Positions 1-8,576 are shown, numbered from the stretch's first letter. The stretch is 14,406 bases of DNA from UBA3478 sp046048095 (GCA_046048095.1 JBJOGS010000031.1:1-14406), one strand, 5' to 3'. Numbers and translations are program-made. The notes: generated by a model not told the origin, from the letters alone.

Positions 1-320
1 AGGGCAAAGTGAGTATCTTCTGGTTGATCGCCTGGATGTACATCGCCCAAATCAGCAATTTTAATCTCCCAATTGCCATAAAACAACTGATAGAGCTTTA
101 GGCGCAGGGCATCGCTGTCAAATTGTGGGCTGCGCTTTCCTTCAGCCGAACGGTGTTCTTGAACGATTACTAGTGCCAAGTCGACCTGGTCGAGGTCGGG
201 CAATCCGCCCTTCTCGGTATGCTTGAGCAGATGAGAGCCTAAGTGTTGCGAGGCCAAAAGCTCGCAATGGGCGAGAATAGTATCGCTAACGGGCTTTAAA
301 AACTCAAAATCCATCGCCAT
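1..320 (-). CDS. Arginase/formimidoylglutamase-family protein, N-terminal part (runs off the left edge)
   Basis: About 106 codons are visible on the minus strand, read leftwards and open to base 1. The protein starts MAMDFEFLKPVSD and later contains PDLDQVDLALV, ALRLKLYQLFYGNW and IADLGDVHPGDQPEDTHFA. This pattern is the N-terminal half of the ureohydrolase fold as I know it from Bacteroidota proteins annotated as formimidoylglutamase or arginase. Those enzymes hydrolyse a guanidino or formimino group using a two-manganese centre. The metal-binding His/Asp motifs lie beyond the window, so activity and substrate cannot be judged. The start is ATG at 320 or the in-frame ATG at 314; a TAA immediately upstream excludes anything earlier. 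It begins 8 bases after the topA stop, so the two are probably co-transcribed. No Shine-Dalgarno sequence is visible. The family call is fairly safe; the specific enzyme name is not. Confidence 0.75.
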   Translation of the reverse strand, partial: MAMDFEFLKPVSDTILAHCELLASQHLGSHLLKHTEKGGLPDLDQVDLALVIVQEHRSAEGKRSPQFDSDALRLKLYQLFYGNWEIKIADLGDVHPGDQPEDTHFA

Positions 321-328
321 TTAAGACA

Positions 329-2827
329 TTAGTTACGCGTTGATTTCTTGGCGGATGGTTTCTTAGTCGGTGCCTTTTTCTTTGGGGCTGCTGCCTCGAG
401 GCGCGACAGCGCTTCTTCGAGGGTCATCGTTTCTACACCGACCTCTTTGCTCAACTCGAGCTTCTGCTTTCCTTTGATCAAGTGATGTCTGCCCCAGCGC
501 GCCTTTTCAATTCGAATCTGCTGCTCGGGCCACTCTTTGATCAGCTTTTCGGCCTCTTTCTTTAGCTTATCTTCAATCAGCGCCTCCATGTCTTGAGGCG
601 AGAGATGGTCAAAATCGTAATTCTTGTTGACATTAATGAAGAGCGAATTCCACTTGATGAATGGACCAAAACGGCCTTTACCTTTTGAAATCCCATGCCC
701 TTTATAGGTATGAATTGGGGCCTCTGCCTGTTCTTTTTCAGCAATGATCTCTAAGGCACGCTCAAAACTCAAGGTGAAAACATTGTCTTCAGGGCCCACT
801 GAAGCAAACTTTTTGCCATAACGGATGTACGGACCAAAACGCCCGACGTTCGCTTGAACGGGTTCTCCTTCATAACTTCCGAGATCTCTCGGAAGCTTAA
901 AGAGGTCTAATGCCTCTTCAAAACTGATGCTTGTAATCGACTGATGGGGCAACAAGCTCGCGTATTTCGGGGTCTCATCGTCATCGGGGCTTCCGATCTG
1001 AGCCATAGGACCAAAGCGCCCTAAACGCACGATCACCTGGCGCCCTGACTGCGGATCTTCACCCAAGTAACGCTCGCCACTCGCGCGGTCAGCAGTGTCT
1101 TGTACCTGCTCAACCGTCGGATGAAAATCACCGTAAAACGAGCGCATTAAATCGCGCCATGCCACCTTTCCTTCAGCGATCTCATCAAAGCGTTCTTCGA
1201 TTTCAGCGGTAAAATGATAATCGACGATAGAGGCAAAGTGGTCGACCAAAAAATCATTTACCACAAATCCGATGTCGGTGGGTACTAGTTTGCCCTTTTC
1301 AGATCCGACCTTTTCAACGAGATCATTCGCCTTGAGCGTGGCTCCTTTAAGCACCAATTCGCGATACGAGCGGCTCTCGCCCTCTACCGTACCCTTTTCG
1401 ACGTATTTTTTTTCTATGATTCGGGTGATCGTGGCTGCGTAAGTAGACGGCCTTCCGATACCCAGCTCTTCGAGCTTTTTGACCAAAGAGGCTTCAGAAT
1501 AACGATAGGGCGCACGCGAATAGCGCTCAGTGGCCCGGGATTCTTGAAGATGCACCGCCTGTTTTACGGCAAGCAGAGGAAGCATGTCGTCGTGCTCTTC
1601 ATCTTCATCGTCGGTTGATTCTAAATAGACCTTTAAAAAGCCCTCAAAGACGATCACCTCGCCTTGAGCGGTATAATTCAGCGCCCCTGAGTTCGAGGCG
1701 ATGGTCACTTTGGTGCGCTCGAGCTGTGCATCGCTCATCAGCGCGGCCATGGTGCGCTTATAAATGAGCTCGTACAATCGCTCTTCATCGCGGGTAAGAT
1801 TTGGGTTGCGATTGGCCATTTGGGTCGGACGAATCGCTTCATGGGCCTCTTGAGCACCTTTAGCGCTCGAGGTGAATTGGCGGTGCTGCACGAAGTCAGC
1901 GCCGTATTGCGACTCGATCTCAGCTGAGATCATAGCAATGGCTTCAGAAGACAAGTTTACACTGTCAGTTCGCATATACGTAATCAACCCTGACTCGTAA
2001 AGGCGCTGAGCCACCTGCATGGTTTTTCGCACCGGAAAGTAAAGCTTGCGTGCCGCTTCTTGTTGTAGAGTTGAAGTGGTGAACGGTGCCGCTGGACTCT
2101 TCTTAGCAGGCTTCTTATCAAGCCCGGTGACCACAAACTGAGCGCCTTCATGCGATTTTAAAAAAGCTTCAGCGGCGGTAAACGCTTCAAATTCTTGTAC
2201 CCCTTTGGCCTTGAAAACTGCTCCACTATCGGTTTGAAATAAGGCGCTCACCTTAAAGCTCGCTTGAGCCATAAAGGCCTGGATTTCGCGCTCACGCTCT
2301 ACCACCAGACGCACTGCTACTGACTGTACCCTTCCGGCAGACAATCCGGGCTTCACTTTCTTCCACAGCACCGGCGAGAGCTCATACCCCACAATGCGAT
2401 CAAGCACTCTTCGCGCCTGTTGGGCATCTACAAGATTCAGATCGACTTGGCGCGGATTGTTAATCGCACGCTCAATAGCCGACTTAGTAATACTATTAAA
2501 TACAATGCGCTTGGTTTTAGTCTCGGGCAGTTCTAGGGTCTCCATGAGGTGCCAAGAAATGGCCTCTCCTTCGCGATCTTCATCACTCGCAAGCCATACG
2601 GTATCTGCCTTTTGAGCCAGTGACTTCAGCTTTTTTACCTGAGGTAAGGCGCGTTCACTGACTACGTATTTGACTTTGAAGTCATCGTCGACATCTACTC
2701 CTAATTCACTTTCAGGAAGGTCGGCAATGTGTCCATAGCTGCTTTCTACAGTGAAATCAGCCCCGAGTATTTTCTCGATGGTTTTCGCCTTTGCCGGAGA
2801 CTCTACGATTACTAAATTCTTTGCCAT
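329..2827 (-). CDS. topA: DNA topoisomerase I (type IA)
   Basis: The 832-residue protein relaxes negative supercoils by a transient 5'-phosphotyrosine link. The Toprim domain occupies about residues 1-150, with Glu9 in VIVESPAKAKTI and the acidic triad D82/D84/E86 in DEDREGEA. The catalytic tyrosine is Tyr284 in LITYMRTDS, with Arg286 beside it. After the core come four C-terminal topoisomerase repeats, recognisable by GRFGP-type motifs near residues 603, 662 and 718 and a diverged copy near 776. A lysine-rich tail follows (about 814-832). I see no cysteine anywhere in the protein, so the zinc-finger domains of the E. coli enzyme are absent; repeat-type C termini are usual in this phylum. The ATG at 2827 gives the standard MAKNLVIVESP start. 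A good promoter match lies in the 76-base gap upstream, so the gene need not depend on the czc operon. Confidence 0.97.
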   Translation of the reverse strand: MAKNLVIVESPAKAKTIEKILGADFTVESSYGHIADLPESELGVDVDDDFKVKYVVSERALPQVKKLKSLAQKADTVWLASDEDREGEAISWHLMETLELPETKTKRIVFNSITKSAIERAINNPRQVDLNLVDAQQARRVLDRIVGYELSPVLWKKVKPGLSAGRVQSVAVRLVVEREREIQAFMAQASFKVSALFQTDSGAVFKAKGVQEFEAFTAAEAFLKSHEGAQFVVTGLDKKPAKKSPAAPFTTSTLQQEAARKLYFPVRKTMQVAQRLYESGLITYMRTDSVNLSSEAIAMISAEIESQYGADFVQHRQFTSSAKGAQEAHEAIRPTQMANRNPNLTRDEERLYELIYKRTMAALMSDAQLERTKVTIASNSGALNYTAQGEVIVFEGFLKVYLESTDDEDEEHDDMLPLLAVKQAVHLQESRATERYSRAPYRYSEASLVKKLEELGIGRPSTYAATITRIIEKKYVEKGTVEGESRSYRELVLKGATLKANDLVEKVGSEKGKLVPTDIGFVVNDFLVDHFASIVDYHFTAEIEERFDEIAEGKVAWRDLMRSFYGDFHPTVEQVQDTADRASGERYLGEDPQSGRQVIVRLGRFGPMAQIGSPDDDETPKYASLLPHQSITSISFEEALDLFKLPRDLGSYEGEPVQANVGRFGPYIRYGKKFASVGPEDNVFTLSFERALEIIAEKEQAEAPIHTYKGHGISKGKGRFGPFIKWNSLFINVNKNYDFDHLSPQDMEALIEDKLKKEAEKLIKEWPEQQIRIEKARWGRHHLIKGKQKLELSKEVGVETMTLEEALSRLEAAAPKKKAPTKKPSAKKSTRN

Positions 2828-2846
2828 ACGCGCTTTGAGTTCAAAG

Positions 2847-2881
2847 CAAAAGTAGAACCTTTTAAATCTTTTCGTTACAAA
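2847..2881 (-). promoter_or_regulatory. Predicted topA promoter (Bacteroidota housekeeping type)
   Basis: On the minus strand, TTTG (2881-2878) is followed after 23 bases by TACTTTTG (2854-2847), an exact match to the TAnnTTTG -7 element of Bacteroidota. The spacing is at the long end of the reported TTG-N17-23 range. Transcription would begin near 2840, leaving a leader of about a dozen bases before the topA ATG at 2827. The whole site lies between the stop of the efflux adaptor gene and topA. The match is seen in the sequence; activity is inferred. Confidence 0.6.
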
Positions 2882-2903
2882 TTACCAACCCCAGCGACTA
2901 AAA

Positions 2904-4025
2904 TCACTCTGAAATGAGCTCAAAAACCCCTTGTTTCACGAAGCGATCTTCAGGCTTAAAGTCTTTGAAATTCAATACTTCAACTACCCCATCTCCGCGT
3001 TTGCCCGGTCGGACGAAAACTTTTTCAAAACGGTATGCTTCAGCGGTTTCTGAAACTAATCGCAGTGCGTAATGGGCCGATTCTAACTCAGTTAGGGCCG
3101 ACTCAGGTAAGCTCATGGCCGAACTTTCGTCGAGCAAAACTTTGAGTTGAACAAATCCGCCCGGAACCCAAAGCTGTTGATCTTCAGCACGCACGAAATC
3201 GGCATGTACCGGAATGCTTCGTGTTTCTTTCTCTACCGTCCTACCTATAAGATGCACGGTACCCGGCAAGGTATAGGCAGTAGAGTTAGGACGAGCAATC
3301 CGCACCGACTGTCCTTCATAAATGTGAGCAATATCCGCCTCATAAACTGGGAATTCAACATGTAAATGATCTGTCTTTGTCACCCGCATCAGGGGGGTAT
3401 TTGAAGAAACATAGGCGCCTTGGGTGACGTTGATTTCTGAGACCACTCCAGCGAAAGGAGCAACAATCTTAAGTCGAGGAGTGAATACCCCGGCCAACAC
3501 AGCGTCTGGATCAATTCCCATAAGGTTCAAGGTACTCAGTGCGCTGAGATAGGCACTTTCTGACGCTTTGTACGCCTGCTCGCTTTGCTGAAACTGCTTG
3601 CGAGAAATAATTTGTTCTTGAAAAAGTGAAGTATACCGCTGGTATTCGGCTTGCTGAAATTCTCTCGCCGCTGCGGCTTCACTAAAGCGCTGCTGCGCCA
3701 GTAAAATCTGTTCGTCTTGAATTTCGAGTAGCAGCTCGCCTTTGCGCACTTGTGCCCCAGGCAATAAATGCAATGACTGCACGCTGCCTTCAAAGAGGCT
3801 ACTCACCACATACTCATTCTCAGGAGGCACACCAATGCGCCCGTTCAAATGAAGCACCTGATAGACCGATTGTTCTTGCAATGGCACGAGCGTCACCTCG
3901 TGCTGCTTAGCCACAGTCAGCAAGGCATCACTTTCTTCGGCGGGCTCTGCCGTTTGAGACGCACAGCCCGAAAGCCATATTAGCGGGGTAAGTAGACAGA
4001 GGGTAAGTAAGTTAGCCTGTCTCAT
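2904..4025 (-). CDS. RND efflux periplasmic adaptor lipoprotein (membrane fusion protein, CzcB/CusB-like)
   Basis: This 373-residue protein should bridge the inner-membrane pump and the outer-membrane channel. It begins with a lipoprotein signal peptide ending in the lipobox LSGC, giving lipidated Cys21. The first half of the lipoyl/barrel-sandwich domain is around residues 72-105 (FEGSVQSLHLLPGAQVRKGE). An alpha-helical hairpin follows at about 106-172. The second lipoyl half is at 185-215 (LKIVAPFAGVVSEINVTQGA), then a beta-barrel domain (about 220-300) and a membrane-proximal domain to the end. There is no His- or Met-rich N-terminal metal-binding extension. The gene overlaps the pump gene by ATGA (start at 4025, pump stop TGA at 4024-4022), which indicates translational coupling. 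Metal efflux is inferred from the partner pump rather than from this protein. Confidence 0.92.
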   Translation of the reverse strand: MRQANLLTLCLLTPLIWLSGCASQTAEPAEESDALLTVAKQHEVTLVPLQEQSVYQVLHLNGRIGVPPENEYVVSSLFEGSVQSLHLLPGAQVRKGELLLEIQDEQILLAQQRFSEAAAAREFQQAEYQRYTSLFQEQIISRKQFQQSEQAYKASESAYLSALSTLNLMGIDPDAVLAGVFTPRLKIVAPFAGVVSEINVTQGAYVSSNTPLMRVTKTDHLHVEFPVYEADIAHIYEGQSVRIARPNSTAYTLPGTVHLIGRTVEKETRSIPVHADFVRAEDQQLWVPGGFVQLKVLLDESSAMSLPESALTELESAHYALRLVSETAEAYRFEKVFVRPGKRGDGVVEVLNFKDFKPEDRFVKQGVFELISE

Positions 4026-7000
4026 AGGGTAAGAAATAAAAGTTCTACTCGAGTGAAATGATACATTTTAAGCGTATTGAGGTAGTTTAGGCGTTGGGTC
4101 TGTGCCTGCTCAATCACCTGAAGGTAGTCTAGGTAATCTATGGCTCCTTCTTGATAGCTTCGTTCAGCGGTTTCTAGGGTTTTCTCGTAAGCAGCACCGC
4201 CTTCTTTTTCATACTGAATCAAAAAGTCAAGGTATACCGAAATCAAGGCCTTGAGGTCTTCTATCTTCTGGGCCAGTTTCAATTCGGTCGCCTCGGCCCT
4301 GATGCGAGAGGCTTCTAAATTTGCCTTCGACTGTTTGATTTGGGCCCGCTGAGCGCCATTAAATAATGGAATCTGAAGCGCAGCTTGCACACCATCATAG
4401 TTGCGCTCGATCACGCCTGGCTCGCGCCCTCTGAAAAGCTGAAGTGAAATACCCGGAAGCAATCCCTGGCGCGCCAATTTTAGCTGCGATTCTTGACGAT
4501 CAACTGCGGCATTCGCCTGATCGAGCACCACTTGAGATCGATCGAAATCATTTTCATCTGACAGGTATAACTGTTCAAAATCATCCTCAATTTCAAAGCG
4601 CTCGTCACTGCTCAAGGCCCACTGCAGGGCGCGATACAATTGTGTTTTCTGTACCCCAAGGCGTTCTAATTCAGTGCGAATCTCGGTGGCTTTTGCGCGA
4701 AGCTGTAGCGCCTCGAGTACAGTAATATCTCCTAGTTCAAGTCTTCGCTGAGCGCGCGTTGAAGCGTCGTCATAGAGCGCACTTAGACGCGCGTACAAGT
4801 CGCCCTGGTGTTCAACCAATAGATAAGTGTAATAGGTTTTTGCTACAGACTGAAACACACTGTTTTCTAAGACTTTCAAGTCTAAGGCACTCAAGTTCGT
4901 TTCTGCTTTTAATTGAGCAGCGCGCGCAAAATAAACAGACGGAAAGTCAAACTCTTGAGACACCCCAAAGACCTTTAACGCATAACCCGACTCGGTGAGG
5001 TTATTCTCATCAAACTGGTAATACACTGAGGTATTGTTCAGAGCAAAGGCCGCTTGCTCTTGAGCTTCAACCCCAGACAGTTCAAGATTCTTGACCTTTA
5101 GATCGGGGTGATTGGTCAGTACACTATCTAAAAGCTGATCTAACCGAAGAGGCGGTGCAGACCCAGCATGAACAGGCTGCACCTGTATACTCAGTGCGAT
5201 CAGGGTCGCAATCAGGGTGAGTAGCGATTTTGAAGATGGCCTTAATCTGCGATTCGCGGTCTCTACTAAATAGTATAACAGGGGTAAAACAATCAGGGTG
5301 AGGGCGGTGGCAGAGATGAGTCCACCAATCACCACCGAAGCGAGAGGACGCTGTATTTCGGCACCGGCCGAGGCTGAAACCGCCATGGGTAAAAATCCTA
5401 AAGCCGCGGCGGTTGCGGTCAAGAGTACCGGACGCAATCGGTTTTTGGTACCCATCAGTATGCGTCTCATCGGATCACTCACGCCCCGCTCTTTAAGCGC
5501 ATTCAATTCTTCTATAAGCACAATACCGTTAAGCACGGCGATACCAAAAAGGGCGATAAAGCCCACTCCTGCAGAAATACTAAAGGGCAGGCCTCTTAGA
5601 GATAGCATTGCAATGCCTCCGACTGCCGCCAGTGGAATCGCAGAGAATATCATTAAAGCTTCACGCATTGAGTTAAAAGCGAGGTACAGCATCAGCAAGA
5701 TGAGCGCTAGAGCGAGTGGAATTGCTAGGAGCAATCTTTTGCTCGCAGATTGCAGGTTTTCGAATTGGCCACCATAAGTGATGGCATAGCCGTTAGGAAG
5801 GCTAAGATCTGCTTCGAGACGCTGCCGAACGTCGTCTACCACAGACTGCAAATCGCGATTGCGAACATTTACACTCACCACGGCGCGGCGCTTACCCGAA
5901 TCTCTCGCAATCTTTGCCGGAGCCTTCACCTCTTGAATCTCTGCCAAAGTAGTGAGCGGAATGCGCTGTCCAGTTGGGGCAAGAACGGTTAAGGCGCTCA
6001 ATTGTTCAAGTTGGGTTCTAAAATTCGTTTCGGCACGCAGAACGATATCAAAAGTGCGCTCGCCCTCAAAGAGCTGGCCCACAGTGCGTCCGGCATAGAT
6101 GGTTTCAATTAAAGTATTCACCTGGGCGATACTGATCCCGTAGCGCGCCATCGCAGCCCGTTTGTAGACAATTTTCAACTGCGGAAGTCCTTCAATTTTC
6201 TCAACACTTAAATCAGCGACACCTTCGATAGGAGCGATCAATTCAGCAATTTCTCGGGTTTTCTTTGCCAGTACCTCGAGGTCTGGTCCAAACACCTTGA
6301 TCGCTAAATCAGACCGCACCCCGGTAATCAGTTCGTTAAAGCGCATTTCTATAGGCTGCGTAAATTCAAAATCAATTTCACTGAAACGCTCGGCCAATCG
6401 CTGCTTGAACACCTCTGCCAGTTCGTCTTTTGTGGTGGCCGACTTCCAGGTACTTACGGGGTGAAGCGTGATGATCACATCGCCCTCTTCAAGAGACATA
6501 GGGTCGGTCGGAACCTCAGCCGCACCAATACGCGTCACCGCCTGTTTGACCTCAGGAAAGGTCAATAAAATGCGCTCTATTTCAGTACTGAGCTCGATGG
6601 TGCGCTCGAGCGAAGTACCTGTCTTTATCACGGGTTGAATAACAAAATCGCCCTCATCAAGTGTAGGGATAAACTCTCCTCCCAAACGCCCAAAGCCCCA
6701 TATCGCGAGAACCAATAAAATCAGTGCTGCACTGAGCACCATTCGCATTCGTCTAAAGGCCGCTGTCAGCACGCTTTGATACCCTCTTTGCAAGCGATTA
6801 AAAAGTCTTTCAGAAAAAGAAACAGAAGTCGAGGCCGAAGGGCGAATCACCCAAGAAGCAACCACGGGCACATAGGTAAAGCAAAGTATCACCGCCCCAA
6901 TCAGCGCAAAACTGAACACCTGAGCCATTGGAATAAACATTTTTCCTTCAACACCGCTCAGCGAAAAAATCGGAATGAATACAATTAATATGATAAACTG

Positions 7001-8368
7001 CCCAAAGACGGCAGAATGCATCATTTTATGCGTGCCAAATGCGACGAGCTCATCGATTTTAGATTGGCGCTGCCTTCCGGTCAATCCATTGAACTGTGCC
7101 TGCTCTTTGATCAAATAAAAGGTTAAAAAATCAACGATAATCACTGCACCGTCAATGATGATTCCGAAATCAATCGCCCCAAGGCTCATGAGGTTTGCGT
7201 CAACCTTAAAGAGTTTCATTAAGCTCAGTGCAAAAAGCAATGAAAACGGAATCACTGAAGCGACCACCAGCCCTGATCTCCAATTACCGAGGAGCAGCAC
7301 GACCACAAAAATTACGATAAGACACCCCAAAATAAGATTCTCGGCCACCGTAAATGAGGTTTTGCCTACTAGCTCACTTCGTTCTAGAAACGGGTTGAGG
7401 TAAACGCCCTCTGGCAACTGCTCAGCGATCGTCTCAAAACGGGCTTCTATTGCAGCAAGCGTGCTACTTTCTTCCGCTCCTTTCAACATCATAAGCTGTC
7501 CCATGACGCGCTCACCCTGGCCATTAGCGGTAACCGCTCCAAACCGAGGGGCAGCCCCAATGCCCACGCGAGCAACGTCTTTCACCATTAACGGAACCCC
7601 GTCACGCATGCCGATTGAGAGCTGCTCGAGCATCTCAAGCGAATTCAACTGCCCGTCGGCACGAATGAAGTACGCTTGATCATTTTTTTCGATGTACGCC
7701 CCCGAGGCCAAACCATTGTTCTGCTGAACCGCTTCAAATACGTCGCTCACCAACACCCCAAGAGCACTCATTTTTTCAGGGATCAGCGCAATCTCATACT
7801 GTTTCAACTTACCGCCCCAGGTAATCACCTCAATGACTCCTTCAATACCCGAAAGTTGACGTGCAATCACCCAGTCATGCAGGGCTCTTAAATCAGTGAT
7901 GGAATAGGCGTCTTTATACGACTCTTCTACCTCAAGGGTATACTGAACGAGCTCTCCTAATCCCGTGGATATCGGACCCATAAAAGGACTTCCGAAACCC
8001 TCAGGGATACGCGCCTTAATGGCGTCTAAGCGCTCTGTGATCAACTGACGGGGCAAGAACGAACCCAGGCTTTCTTCGAAAACCACGGTCACGACAGACA
8101 AACCAAATTTTGAGATCGATCGAATCTCGATAACCCCAGGCAAATTAGCAATTTCAAGTTCTACGGGTATCGTCAAAAACTTCTCGACATCTTCTGTAGA
8201 GAGACTGCGCGAGGTCGTGATGATTTGAACTTGGTTGTTAGTGACGTCCGGAACAGCGCCCACCGAAATGGTCGATAAAGAGAACAGTCCAGCGCCCAGG
8301 ATACACAAACTTAGTATAACCACAAAGAGCTTATGGCTCAGACTAAACTGTATGAGGCGATTCATCAT
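4022..8368 (-). CDS. CzcA-type heavy-metal RND efflux pump fused to a TolC-like outer-membrane factor
   Basis: At 1448 residues this is about 400 longer than a normal HME-family RND pump. Residues 1-1037 are the proton-driven inner-membrane pump, with 12 predicted membrane segments (near 12-33, 344-361, 366-387, 396-420, 454-472, 481-508, 544-563, 879-899, 904-926, 932-958, 979-998 and 1011-1035) and two periplasmic loops. The fourth segment carries the proton-relay motif GAIDFGIIIDGAVIIVD (D400, D406, D413). The porter motif PIEMRFNELITGVRSD (672-687) is CzcA-like. Positions matching the CusA copper/silver methionines M573/M623/M672 are Gln578, Glu628 and Glu679, so divalent cations (Zn, Co, Cd or Ni) are more likely substrates than Cu(I)/Ag(I). 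Residues about 1070-1448 form an outer-membrane efflux protein domain, helical with LRLDQLLDSVLTNHPDL near its start. A hydrophobic segment with a VHA-GS end joins the halves. Such fusions occur in other Bacteroidota. Two ATGs (8368, 8365) compete as start; no Shine-Dalgarno is visible. Confidence 0.95.
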   Translation of the reverse strand: MMNRLIQFSLSHKLFVVILSLCILGAGLFSLSTISVGAVPDVTNNQVQIITTSRSLSTEDVEKFLTIPVELEIANLPGVIEIRSISKFGLSVVTVVFEESLGSFLPRQLITERLDAIKARIPEGFGSPFMGPISTGLGELVQYTLEVEESYKDAYSITDLRALHDWVIARQLSGIEGVIEVITWGGKLKQYEIALIPEKMSALGVLVSDVFEAVQQNNGLASGAYIEKNDQAYFIRADGQLNSLEMLEQLSIGMRDGVPLMVKDVARVGIGAAPRFGAVTANGQGERVMGQLMMLKGAEESSTLAAIEARFETIAEQLPEGVYLNPFLERSELVGKTSFTVAENLILGCLIVIFVVVLLLGNWRSGLVVASVIPFSLLFALSLMKLFKVDANLMSLGAIDFGIIIDGAVIIVDFLTFYLIKEQAQFNGLTGRQRQSKIDELVAFGTHKMMHSAVFGQFIILIVFIPIFSLSGVEGKMFIPMAQVFSFALIGAVILCFTYVPVVASWVIRPSASTSVSFSERLFNRLQRGYQSVLTAAFRRMRMVLSAALILLVLAIWGFGRLGGEFIPTLDEGDFVIQPVIKTGTSLERTIELSTEIERILLTFPEVKQAVTRIGAAEVPTDPMSLEEGDVIITLHPVSTWKSATTKDELAEVFKQRLAERFSEIDFEFTQPIEMRFNELITGVRSDLAIKVFGPDLEVLAKKTREIAELIAPIEGVADLSVEKIEGLPQLKIVYKRAAMARYGISIAQVNTLIETIYAGRTVGQLFEGERTFDIVLRAETNFRTQLEQLSALTVLAPTGQRIPLTTLAEIQEVKAPAKIARDSGKRRAVVSVNVRNRDLQSVVDDVRQRLEADLSLPNGYAITYGGQFENLQSASKRLLLAIPLALALILLMLYLAFNSMREALMIFSAIPLAAVGGIAMLSLRGLPFSISAGVGFIALFGIAVLNGIVLIEELNALKERGVSDPMRRILMGTKNRLRPVLLTATAAALGFLPMAVSASAGAEIQRPLASVVIGGLISATALTLIVLPLLYYLVETANRRLRPSSKSLLTLIATLIALSIQVQPVHAGSAPPLRLDQLLDSVLTNHPDLKVKNLELSGVEAQEQAAFALNNTSVYYQFDENNLTESGYALKVFGVSQEFDFPSVYFARAAQLKAETNLSALDLKVLENSVFQSVAKTYYTYLLVEHQGDLYARLSALYDDASTRAQRRLELGDITVLEALQLRAKATEIRTELERLGVQKTQLYRALQWALSSDERFEIEDDFEQLYLSDENDFDRSQVVLDQANAAVDRQESQLKLARQGLLPGISLQLFRGREPGVIERNYDGVQAALQIPLFNGAQRAQIKQSKANLEASRIRAEATELKLAQKIEDLKALISVYLDFLIQYEKEGGAAYEKTLETAERSYQEGAIDYLDYLQVIEQAQTQRLNYLNTLKMYHFTRVELLFLTL

Positions 8369-8408
8369 AGAACATTAAAGAAATCGTATATCACCTATAT
8401 AAAAAAGC

Positions 8409-8433
8409 ATTCGGCCGAATTTAACAGAATTCG
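8409..8433. promoter_or_regulatory. Overlapping inverted repeats upstream of the czc operon, possible operator
   Basis: Bases 8409-8420 are a perfect 12-base palindrome, ATTCGGCCGAAT. Its right arm also pairs with a second site: CGAATT (8416-8421), six bases, AATTCG (8428-8433). Three half-sites of the form ATTCG therefore sit 41 to 65 bases upstream of the czc start codon. No regulator gene is adjacent, so the binding protein is unknown. The symmetry is seen directly; the operator role is inferred, and short palindromes also occur by chance. Confidence 0.3.
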
Positions 8434-8527
8434 AGCTAGGACGGCGCACCGCAGTCCAATTCAGAATGAACCTAAATTGAAAAAGGGCGCACGAGCTTGG
8501 CGCTAACAGAAAGGCAATTATCGGCCA

Positions 8528-8563
8528 TTTTGTCAGTCCTTTAGGTTGAAATGCCTAATTTTG
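8528..8563 (+). promoter_or_regulatory. Predicted promoter of the miaB-secG gene cluster
   Basis: TTTTG at 8528-8532 is followed after 23 bases by TAATTTTG at 8556-8563, an exact match to the Bacteroidota TAnnTTTG element. The architecture and spacing match the predicted topA promoter. Transcription would start near 8570, about 15 bases before the proposed TTG start of miaB. No equally good promoter was found for the divergent czc operon in the same gap; the nearest is TAAATTCG on the minus strand (8423-8416), which lacks a properly spaced upstream TTG. Confidence 0.55.
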
Positions 8564-8576
8564 CTCTGCTAAACAG

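Noticed and set aside
5298..5777. Open reading frame of 159 codons on the plus strand inside the pump gene
   Set aside because: It lies antisense within a strongly conserved part of the RND domain; its translation is low in complexity and matches no family I know. It is a coding shadow.
8416..8423. TAAATTCG on the minus strand as the czc promoter -7 element
   Set aside because: One mismatch to TAnnTTTG, and the nearest upstream TTG is about 33 bases away, outside the usual spacing. The real czc promoter remains unidentified.
8460..8470. TTCA-GAA-TGAA inverted repeat and nearby CAATT/AATTG arms in the divergent region
   Set aside because: Too short and too common in A/T-rich intergenic DNA to support a site.
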